Source: an uncultured Pseudomonadota bacterium (GTDB taxonomy: Bacteria > Pseudomonadota > Gammaproteobacteria > Burkholderiales > Rhodocyclaceae). Taken from it: a DNA stretch of 6,032 bases. A program made the position numbers and the translations under genes. The number at the start of each line of letters is the position of its first letter. Position 1 is the stretch's first letter. The DNA is taken from positions 1 through 6,032 of the forward strand of contig CAJAHZ010000117.1 in NCBI GenBank assembly GCA_903939665.1. Reading direction: 5' to 3'. Positions 1-5,073 of this stretch are shown piece after piece. The notes under the pieces were generated by a model that saw only the letters and a program-made list of their open reading frames with translations, was not told the origin of the DNA and did not search any database.

Positions 1-153
1 GAGGCGGTACTGAGCATTCACACCGGTGACGCCGTCGCCAACCTCGTCATTTACCCGCCCAACGAAGAACGCATGACACTAAAAACACGCGACGGACGCG
101 TCCGCGAACGCGCACGCCTCGACACAGTCAGAGGGCTGCTGACCAAGCCATGA
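1..153 (+). CDS. C-terminal end of an unrecognised protein (5' truncated)
   Basis: Frame 1 is open from the first base to a TGA at 151-153, giving 50 residues that begin EAVLSIHTGD and end RGLLTKP. The first 20 residues are hydrophobic/beta-like (ANLVIYPP). The rest is strongly basic and charged, rich in Arg with Thr, Glu and Asp, and looks like a soluble tail; there is no membrane segment or recognisable motif. The stop overlaps the next gene's ATG in an ATGA, so the two are probably translationally coupled and lie in one operon. I do not recognise the family from this fragment. The reading frame is credible because it is uninterrupted, has codon choice like its neighbours, and ends exactly at the overlap. 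A long antisense frame over the same bases is judged a shadow. Confidence 0.7.
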   Translation, partial: EAVLSIHTGDAVANLVIYPPNEERMTLKTRDGRVRERARLDTVRGLLTKP

Positions 154-701
154 CAAAGGCCAAGATTTTTTTTATCAGCATTGCTGCCGCCAGCATCGCG
201 CTGCTGGCCGGGATTTATGCCGGGGCGCAGCGCACTAACTCGCCTCAGCACACGGCCCCGCATCTGGCAGAAAAAAATATCGGCAGGCTTTTTTCCAGCA
301 CGCTGCTCGACACCAGCGAAAAAAGTTATTCGTTTGCTCAGTGGCGAGGAAAAATACTGGTCGTTAATTTCTGGGCCGCCTGGTGCCCGCCTTGCCGTGA
401 TGAAATGCCGGGATTTTCGCGCCTGCAGACAAAATTTGCTGCGAACGGCGTTCAATTTGTGGGCATCGCGCTCGATTCCAGCGATATGGTTCGCGAATTT
501 GCCTTACAACATCCTTCAACTTACCCGCTGGTGATCGGCGGTACCGAGGGCGTCGAACTCGCCCGGCTACTCGGCAACCCGCAACTCGCACTCCCTTATA
601 CGCTAATCATCAACGCCGCCGGAGAAGTCCGCTTCGCCCGTCTGGGCGGGCTTTCCGAGCAGGAACTTGATGCGCTGTTGCGGGAAAGCACTGCGCGCTA
701 A
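150..701 (+). CDS. TlpA/ResA-like membrane-anchored thioredoxin-fold protein
   Basis: This 183-residue protein has an uncleaved signal anchor (hydrophobic residues about 6-24 after MTKAK) followed by a periplasmic thioredoxin-like domain. The active site is W78-C79-P80-P81-C82 in the context NFWAAWCPPC, and the cis-proline that faces the dithiol is P149 in LPYT. Members of the AhpC/TSA-Redoxin TlpA family reduce or exchange disulfides in the periplasm, for example during cytochrome c maturation (ResA, CcmG) or oxidase assembly (TlpA). Which substrate this one serves cannot be read from the sequence. The start is the ATG of an ATGA overlap with the preceding gene; a weak AGAGGG lies 14 bases upstream, so coupling probably helps initiation. 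The early codons hold T8 (166-173), A7 (271-277) and A6 runs, and this stretch is more AT-rich than the rest of the window. Family confidence is high; the specific role is open. Confidence 0.93.
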   Translation: MTKAKIFFISIAAASIALLAGIYAGAQRTNSPQHTAPHLAEKNIGRLFSSTLLDTSEKSYSFAQWRGKILVVNFWAAWCPPCRDEMPGFSRLQTKFAANGVQFVGIALDSSDMVREFALQHPSTYPLVIGGTEGVELARLLGNPQLALPYTLIINAAGEVRFARLGGLSEQELDALLRESTAR

Positions 702-708
702 AACCGTC

Positions 709-753
709 ATGCTGGACAAAATGCTGCGATTTGCGGCAAACTTGCAGCTATGA
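709..753 (+). other. Possible 14-codon mini-ORF coupled to aroQ
   Basis: ATG at 709 opens a 14-codon frame (MLDKMLRFAANLQL) that stops at TGA 751-753. The stop overlaps the aroQ ATG (750-752) as ATGA. aroQ has no recognisable Shine-Dalgarno sequence of its own, so termination-reinitiation from this mini-ORF could feed ribosomes into aroQ. The mini-ORF itself also has a poor ribosome-binding site, and an overlap of this kind can arise by chance. It fills most of the 48-base gap between the thioredoxin gene and aroQ. A functional peptide is not claimed. Confidence 0.2.
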
Positions 754-1241
754 AGAAGCAAAAGACCACTTCGTCAGGATCAGAAAAGGCGGCAACAGCG
801 CCAAAACTACTTGTCCTGCACGGGCCAAACCTCAACTTGCTGGGCACCCGCGAGCCGAATCATTACGGGCAAACGACACTTGCCGACATCAACGTCGCAC
901 TCGCTCGTCGCGCCGAAGCTGCCGGCGTCGAATTGGAATCTTTTCAAAGCAACCATGAAGGCGCGCTGATCGAGCGCGTACACGCGGCCCGTGAGCAAGG
1001 CGTCCGCTACATCATCATCAATCCGGCGGCCTATACGCATACCAGTATTGCACTGCGCGACGCCATGGCGGCGGCCGGCATTCCGTTCATCGAAGTCCAT
1101 CTTTCCAACGTGCATGCACGCGAATCATTCCGCCACAACTCCTATTTTTCGGATCTGGCGGTCGGCGTAATCACGGGCCTTGGCAGCGAGGGCTATCTGC
1201 TCGCGCTTGAGTACCTGCTGAGCAAGCTCAATACAGACTGA
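750..1241 (+). CDS. aroQ: Type II 3-dehydroquinate dehydratase
   Basis: AroQ converts 3-dehydroquinate to 3-dehydroshikimate, the third step of the shikimate pathway, in the cytoplasm; type II enzymes are flavodoxin-like dodecamers. The 163 residues carry the family signature HGPNLNLLGTREP. By alignment to the Mycobacterium tuberculosis enzyme the active-site set is complete: R34 and Y39 (catalytic Tyr) on the flexible lid, N91, H97, D104 from the neighbouring subunit, E115, H117 (catalytic His, EVHLSN), R124 and R128 (HARESFR). The protein is slightly longer than the usual 145-150 residues because of a polar N-terminal tail of about 16 residues before KLLVLHGPN. No in-frame ATG, GTG or TTG lies closer to the domain or in the upstream gap, so ATG 750 is kept although it lacks a clear ribosome-binding site. 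Placement just before accBC is common in proteobacteria. Confidence 0.97.
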   Translation: MKKQKTTSSGSEKAATAPKLLVLHGPNLNLLGTREPNHYGQTTLADINVALARRAEAAGVELESFQSNHEGALIERVHAAREQGVRYIIINPAAYTHTSIALRDAMAAAGIPFIEVHLSNVHARESFRHNSYFSDLAVGVITGLGSEGYLLALEYLLSKLNTD

Positions 1242-1271
1242 AGTTCCGTCAAATGACGTGCTTGGTCTACT

Positions 1272-1294
1272 GCCTGCCACGCTTCGCTGGCGGC
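1272..1294 (+). promoter_or_regulatory. Bulged hairpin in the accB leader
   Basis: Bases 1272-1294 can fold into a GC-rich hairpin of nine pairs. GCC (1272-1274) pairs with GGC (1292-1294), GCCA (1276-1279) with TGGC (1288-1291), and GC (1281-1282) with GC (1286-1287), around a TTC loop, with T1275 and C1280 bulged. It is followed by A8 (1295-1302) and then the accB ribosome-binding site. With A rather than T after the stem it is not an intrinsic terminator on the + strand, and on the - strand the T run would precede the stem. It might be an mRNA stability or translation-control element of accB, or chance in GC-rich DNA. Confidence 0.3.
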
Positions 1295-1305
1295 AAAAAA
1301 AATTC

Positions 1306-1314
1306 AGAGGGAGA
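1306..1314 (+). promoter_or_regulatory. Ribosome-binding site that sets the accB start
   Basis: The purine-rich AGAGGGAGA lies 6 bases before ATG 1321. It decides the accB start in favour of MDLRKLKKLI, which matches the usual AccB N-terminus, over an in-frame GTG at 1258 that would add 21 atypical basic residues. Confidence 0.8.
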
Positions 1315-1320
1315 AAATTC

Positions 1321-1782
1321 ATGGATCTGCGTAAACTCAAGAAACTGATCGACCTTGTCGAGGAATCGGGCATCACCGAACTCGAGGTAACCGAGGGAGA
1401 AGAAAAGGTTCGCATCGTCAAGCACTCGACCGCTGCCGCTCAGCACACCTACATGGTGCCGCAAGCAACTCACGCAGCGATGCCTGCCCCTGCCGCCACG
1501 GCGGCAACTGCGCTGGCAACGGCGGCGGCAGAACCCAGCCTGCCGGAAGGCCACGTCGTCAAATCGCCGATGGTCGGCACCTTCTACCGATCTGCCAGCC
1601 CCGGCTCCGAGGCCTTCATCGAGATTGGCGCCACAGTCACTGTCGGTCAGACGCTGTGCATCATTGAAGCGATGAAGCTGCTCAATGAAATCGAGTCCGA
1701 CGGCGCGGGCATTATCAAGGCGATCCTGGTTGAAAATGGCCAGCCGGTCGAGTTCGGCGAACCGCTGTTTATCATCGGCTAA
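1321..1782 (+). CDS. accB: Biotin carboxyl carrier protein of acetyl-CoA carboxylase
   Basis: AccB carries biotin between the biotin carboxylase (AccC) and the carboxyltransferase (AccAD) to make malonyl-CoA for fatty acid synthesis. The 153 residues show the standard architecture: an N-terminal helical AccC-binding region (about 1-34, MDLRKLKKLIDLVEESG), an Ala/Pro-rich flexible linker (about 38-75), and a biotinyl/lipoyl domain (about 78-153). The biotin acceptor is K119 in EAMKLLNEIE. The thumb segment typical of the acetyl-CoA carboxylase carrier is present after KSPMVGTFYR (about 91-98). Length is close to the E. coli protein (156). accC follows after 15 bases, the classic accBC pair, which keeps the subunits in proportion. 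In E. coli AccB represses its own operon; nothing here proves that in this organism. The residue L121 after KL, where many have M, is frequent in betaproteobacteria. Confidence 0.97.
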   Translation: MDLRKLKKLIDLVEESGITELEVTEGEEKVRIVKHSTAAAQHTYMVPQATHAAMPAPAATAATALATAAAEPSLPEGHVVKSPMVGTFYRSASPGSEAFIEIGATVTVGQTLCIIEAMKLLNEIESDGAGIIKAILVENGQPVEFGEPLFIIG

Positions 1783-1797
1783 AGGGGATATTCCGTC

Positions 1798-3162
1798 ATG
1801 TTCGGGAAAGTCCTTATCGCCAACCGCGGAGAAATTGCCCTCCGCATCCAGCGCGCCTGCCGTGAACTGGGCGTCAAAACTGTTGTCGTGCACTCTGAAG
1901 CCGATCGCGACGCCAAATACGTAAAACTTGCCGACGAATCGGTGTGCATCGGCCCGGCGGCATCAAGCCTGAGCTACCTCAACGTGCCGGCGATCATCTC
2001 GGCAGCCGAAGTCACCGACGCGGAAGCAATCCATCCGGGCTACGGCTTTCTTTCCGAAAATGCCGACTTTGCCGAGCGTGTTGAATCATCAGGCTTCGTT
2101 TTCATTGGCCCACGCCCCGAGACGATCCGCCTGATGGGCGACAAGGTTTCCGCCAAAGACGCGATGAAGGAGGCGGGCGTGCCCTGTGTACCGGGCTCGG
2201 AAGGCGCTCTGCCGGAAGACCCGAAAGAAATCATTCGCACGGCCAAAGCCGTCGGCTACCCGGTAATCATCAAGGCGGCGGGCGGCGGTGGCGGGCGCGG
2301 CATGCGCGTGGTGCATACCGAAGCAGCCCTGATCAACGCCGTGACGCTGACACGCTCGGAAGCACAAAGCTTTTTCGGCAATCCGAATGTCTATATGGAG
2401 AAGTACCTGGAAAATCCACGCCACGTGGAAATCCAGATTCTTGCCGATAGTTTCAAGAGCGCAGTCTATCTTGGCGAACGCGACTGCTCGATGCAGCGCC
2501 GCCACCAGAAGATCATCGAGGAAGCACCGGCTCCGGGCATCGCGCCACGGCACATTGCACGCATCGGCGAGCGCTGCGCCGAAGCCTGTCGCCGCATTAA
2601 CTACCGCGGCGCGGGCACTTTCGAGTTCCTCTACGAAAACAACGAGTTCTACTTTATCGAGATGAACACCCGCATCCAGGTCGAGCATCCGGTGACCGAA
2701 TTGATCTCCGGCGTAGACCTCGTTCAGGAGCAAATCCGGATTGCTGCCGGGGAAAAGTTGCGCTTCAAGCAGCGCGACCTGAACTTCCGAGGCCATTCGA
2801 TCGAATGCCGCATAAACGCCGAAGATCCCTACACGTTCGTGCCTTCTCCCGGCAAGATAACGTTTTATCACCCACCAGGTGGACCCGGTATCCGTGTCGA
2901 TTCGCACATTTATCAGGGCTACACCGTACCGCCGCACTACGACTCGATGGTTGCCAAAGTCATTTCTTATGGCGATACGCGAGATCAGGCGATTCGCCGC
3001 ATGCGCATCGCGCTGTCGGAAATGAGCATTGAGGGCATCAAGACAAATATCGCCCTGCACCAGGAGTTGCTGCAGGATGCCCGTTTTGTCGAAGGCGGCA
3101 CGAGCATTCATTACCTTGAACACAAGCTCGCCGCCAAAGGCGAAGTGAAGAAGACCGGCTGA
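1798..3162 (+). CDS. accC: Biotin carboxylase subunit of acetyl-CoA carboxylase
   Basis: AccC uses ATP and bicarbonate to carboxylate the biotin on AccB, the first half-reaction of acetyl-CoA carboxylase. The 454 residues contain the three expected parts: an N-terminal pre-ATP-grasp domain (MFGKVLIANRGEIALRI), an ATP-grasp domain (about 115-335) and a C-terminal biotin carboxylase domain. Key residues fall at the same numbers as in the E. coli enzyme: K116 and K159 (ATP), the glycine loop GGGGG 162-166, H209, K238 (bicarbonate region), E276 and E288 (metal), N290, R292, E296 and R338. The C-terminus is a few residues longer than in E. coli (449). AAAGGGGA (1781-1788), overlapping the accB stop, is a good ribosome-binding site 9 bases before the ATG. 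The gene is intact; large antisense frames beneath it are codon-bias shadows. Confidence 0.98.
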   Translation: MFGKVLIANRGEIALRIQRACRELGVKTVVVHSEADRDAKYVKLADESVCIGPAASSLSYLNVPAIISAAEVTDAEAIHPGYGFLSENADFAERVESSGFVFIGPRPETIRLMGDKVSAKDAMKEAGVPCVPGSEGALPEDPKEIIRTAKAVGYPVIIKAAGGGGGRGMRVVHTEAALINAVTLTRSEAQSFFGNPNVYMEKYLENPRHVEIQILADSFKSAVYLGERDCSMQRRHQKIIEEAPAPGIAPRHIARIGERCAEACRRINYRGAGTFEFLYENNEFYFIEMNTRIQVEHPVTELISGVDLVQEQIRIAAGEKLRFKQRDLNFRGHSIECRINAEDPYTFVPSPGKITFYHPPGGPGIRVDSHIYQGYTVPPHYDSMVAKVISYGDTRDQAIRRMRIALSEMSIEGIKTNIALHQELLQDARFVEGGTSIHYLEHKLAAKGEVKKTG

Positions 3163-3169
3163 GGCCGGT
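3154..3169 (+). promoter_or_regulatory. Perfect hairpin over the accC stop codon
   Basis: ACCGGC (3154-3159), loop TGAG, GCCGGT (3164-3169) make a perfect six-pair, GC-rich hairpin with a tetraloop. The loop holds the accC stop TGA (3160-3162), and the only Shine-Dalgarno-like bases for prmA (GAGG, 3161-3164) lie in the loop and first stem base. No T run follows, so it is not a terminator. A ribosome finishing accC would open the hairpin, which would suit translational coupling to prmA; that role is inference. Confidence 0.35.
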
Positions 3170-3177
3170 GCGCTTAG

Positions 3178-4068
3178 ATGGCCTGGATTTCTGTCAGCAT
3201 TGAAACTGATTGCAGTCACGCCGAGGCGCTGGCCGACGCGTTGCTTGAGGCCGGCGCACTTTCTGCCAGCATCGAGGATGCCGACGCCGGCACCCCCGAG
3301 GAGACGCCACAATTCGGCGAACCGGGATCCATTACCACCCCCGGCTGGGAGCGCTCCCGTGTCGTCGCGCTGCTTGAATTCGACACCAACGTAACTGAAC
3401 TGCTTGCCGCCTGCGCAGTCAGTGCCGGACTCGGGGAAGCGCCGCCCTACAACGTCGAGGAAGTTGCCGAACAAAACTGGGTGCAACTCACCCAGTCGCA
3501 GTTCGAACCAATTCGCGTCTCAGCGCGCCTATGGATTGTCCCCTCTTGGCACGAGGCACCCGACCCCGCTGCGCTGGTACTGGTGCTTGACCCGGGGATG
3601 GCCTTCGGCACCGGCTCGCACCCGACGACCCGCCTCTGCCTCGAATGGCTGGAACGAGTCGTCATTCCTGACACTTCGATCCTCGATTACGGTTGCGGGT
3701 CGGGCATTCTGGCCATCGCGGCGGCAAAACTTGGCGCAAGCAAGGTGCTTGGCGTGGACATTGACCCGCAGGCAGTCAGCGCCGCAAAAAACAACGCCGA
3801 ACGTAATAATGTGAGCGCACAGTTTGACGACTCGTCTCGTGCACTTCGTGGGCAGTTCGATATTGTGGTTGCCAACATCCTCGCCAACCCGCTCAAAGCA
3901 TTGGCCCCGGCGATCACCGCCCATGTGCGCCCCGGGGGCCGTCTGGCACTATCGGGCATTCTCGCCGAACAGGCCGAGGAGTTGATCGCAATCTACGCAC
4001 CCTATATTCTGCTGAGCATTGCCGATAGCCGTGAGGGCTGGATTTGCCTTGCGGGAATCAAGGAGTAG
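3178..4068 (+). CDS. prmA: Ribosomal protein L11 methyltransferase
   Basis: PrmA is a cytoplasmic S-adenosylmethionine-dependent enzyme that trimethylates ribosomal protein L11 at its N-terminal amine and at lysines. The 296 residues match the usual length (about 293). An N-terminal substrate-recognition domain (about 1-95, MAWISVSIET) joins through a linker to a class I methyltransferase domain. Diagnostic motifs are DPGMAFGTGSHPTT (138-151), SAM-binding motif I DYGCGSGILAIAAAKLGA (170-187), the acidic end of strand 2 VDIDPQAV (193-200), the NILANPL motif (233-239) that resembles the N/DPPY catalytic region, and the C-terminal REGW (285-288). The gene starts 15 bases after accC without a strong Shine-Dalgarno sequence (only GAGG 13 bases upstream), suggesting translational coupling. 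The accC-prmA neighbourhood is widespread in proteobacteria. PrmA is dispensable in E. coli. Confidence 0.97.
   Translation: MAWISVSIETDCSHAEALADALLEAGALSASIEDADAGTPEETPQFGEPGSITTPGWERSRVVALLEFDTNVTELLAACAVSAGLGEAPPYNVEEVAEQNWVQLTQSQFEPIRVSARLWIVPSWHEAPDPAALVLVLDPGMAFGTGSHPTTRLCLEWLERVVIPDTSILDYGCGSGILAIAAAKLGASKVLGVDIDPQAVSAAKNNAERNNVSAQFDDSSRALRGQFDIVVANILANPLKALAPAITAHVRPGGRLALSGILAEQAEELIAIYAPYILLSIADSREGWICLAGIKE
4060..4065 (+). promoter_or_regulatory. Consensus Shine-Dalgarno for the DUF3426 gene inside the prmA end
   Basis: AAGGAG is encoded by the last two sense codons of prmA (Lys-Glu). It sits 12 bases before ATG 4078, longer than the optimum, but no other site is present. It links expression of the zinc-ribbon gene to the prmA transcript. 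Confidence 0.55.
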
Positions 4069-4077
4069 CGCTCGCTA

Positions 4078-4974
4078 ATGAAAACCTGTTGCCCGAGCTG
4101 CCAGACAACCTTCCGGGTGACGCCGGAACAGCTCAAGGCGCGCGCGGGAAAGGTGCGCTGCGGCAAGTGCCAAGTGGTATTCAACGCACTCGACAGCCTG
4201 CTCGAAGAGGCGGCGCATGGCGCAAGCGGCGCACCGGCAAACACCTCGCCACGGGCACCTGCAAGTAAGCTGCCCATGGCGGCACCGGCCCCTACTGAAA
4301 TCACCGCCCCGCTTGAAACAGCGCCCGAGCCAGCCCCCCCCAGTCAAATCCCTGCTGAACCGCTAAGCGAAGCGGCCGCACAGGCGCTGGCTAGGGCGTC
4401 CGGCCTGATTGTGGCGCGCGAAACGACCGAAATTCCCGGTTACAGCAAGTGGGCCGAAGGCGTCATGAGCAGTCCGGCGCTGCCGTCACCGAGCAAAAGC
4501 GCCACCTGGCCATTTACCTTGGCTGCACTCTTGCTCCTGCTGGCACTAAGCGGACAACTCGTCTTTCATTTCCGCAGCGAAATCGCCATTACCGCACCCA
4601 GCCTGCGTCCGGCACTACAGGCGTTGAGCGATGCGCTCGGCACCAACATTGCCCTGCCGCACCACGCCGAACTGATGAGCATCGAAACCTCCGATCTGCA
4701 GGCTGACCCCGCACACGGCAACCTGCTGGTGCTGCAAGCGACTCTGCGCAACCGCGCGGCTTACGGACAAGCCTATCCGCTGCTCGAACTCTCGTTAACC
4801 GACACGCAGGACAACGCCATCGCCCGTCGCGTATTTCAGCCGGCTGATTACCTGCCCCCGCAGAATCCGCCTGGCCAGGCATTCCCGGCCAGTTCAGACG
4901 TCACCGTTCGCCTGTGGGTTGAGGTGAAGGACATTAGCGCTGCCGGCTACCGCCTCTACGTTTTCTACCCCTGA
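4078..4974 (+). CDS. Zinc-ribbon and DUF3426 domain single-pass membrane protein
   Basis: This 298-residue protein has three parts. The N-terminus is an MJ0042-type zinc ribbon with CPSC (C5, C8) and CGKC (C28, C31); an extra C4 adjoins the first pair. A low-complexity Ala/Pro/Glu linker (about 45-140) follows, containing one amphipathic stretch (about 95-115). A single transmembrane helix (about 144-163) leads to a C-terminal DUF3426 domain (about 165-298) with the typical FQPADYLPP. By charge and order the zinc ribbon should be cytoplasmic and the DUF3426 domain periplasmic. The DUF3426 region resembles a beta-sandwich of the kind found in secreted accessory domains. No function is established for this family that I can name. 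The gene begins 9 bases after prmA, so it is co-transcribed. A run of eight C (4334-4341) falls in the linker codons. There is no sign of truncation. Confidence 0.9.
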   Translation: MKTCCPSCQTTFRVTPEQLKARAGKVRCGKCQVVFNALDSLLEEAAHGASGAPANTSPRAPASKLPMAAPAPTEITAPLETAPEPAPPSQIPAEPLSEAAAQALARASGLIVARETTEIPGYSKWAEGVMSSPALPSPSKSATWPFTLAALLLLLALSGQLVFHFRSEIAITAPSLRPALQALSDALGTNIALPHHAELMSIETSDLQADPAHGNLLVLQATLRNRAAYGQAYPLLELSLTDTQDNAIARRVFQPADYLPPQNPPGQAFPASSDVTVRLWVEVKDISAAGYRLYVFYP

Positions 4975-5015
4975 TCGACCGAAGCGCGTCTGGCAACGGA
5001 GCGGCAGGTCACCGA

Positions 5016-5024
5016 TGCTATAAT
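5016..5024 (+). promoter_or_regulatory. Extended -10 promoter for the PfkB-family kinase
   Basis: TGCTATAAT (5016-5024) is a perfect extended -10 element (TGn plus TATAAT). No good -35 box lies 16-18 bases upstream (about 4995-5002 reads AACGGAGC), which is tolerated by extended -10 promoters. Transcription would start near 5031, giving a leader of about 43 bases. It sits in the largest gap of the window (99 bases, 4975-5073). I see no hairpin-plus-T-run terminator in this gap, so upstream transcripts may also read through. Confidence 0.7.
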
Positions 5025-5073
5025 TTTCGCTTCGCCCCATTACTTCGCAGCCAACTTATTTTCCGGAATTTCT

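Noticed and set aside
1219..1230. TGAGCAAGCTCA inverted repeat at the end of aroQ as a terminator
   Set aside because: The stem is only four pairs with a four-base loop and no T run follows; the bases are explained by aroQ codons.
1207..1235. TTGAGT with a downstream AATACA as a promoter for accB
   Set aside because: The spacing is acceptable but the -10 match is poor, and the bases lie within aroQ coding sequence.
1258..1320. GTG 1258 as an upstream accB start adding 21 residues
   Set aside because: The added residues (MLGLLPATLRW...) are not typical of AccB, the region forms the leader hairpin, and ATG 1321 has a strong ribosome-binding site and the family N-terminus.
1253..1348. 31-codon frame starting at ATG 1253 and overlapping the accB start
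   Set aside because: It has no ribosome-binding site, no recognisable content, and runs out of frame into accB.
1267..1893. Minus-strand frame of 208 codons opposite accB and the start of accC
   Set aside because: It is a shadow of the accB coding frame, with no recognisable domain and no ribosome-binding site of note.
2089..3486. Long minus-strand open frame (465 codons) antisense to accC and prmA
   Set aside because: It lies opposite two intact, well-conserved genes. Its translation is low-complexity, rich in Arg/Ala/Gly and without a motif, and GC-rich codon bias readily creates such frames.
4980..5034. CGAAGCG (4980-4986) and CGCTTCG (5028-5034) flanking the -10 as an operator or terminator stem
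   Set aside because: The arms are seven bases with a 41-base separation and no supporting dyad features; this is likely to occur by chance in GC-rich DNA.
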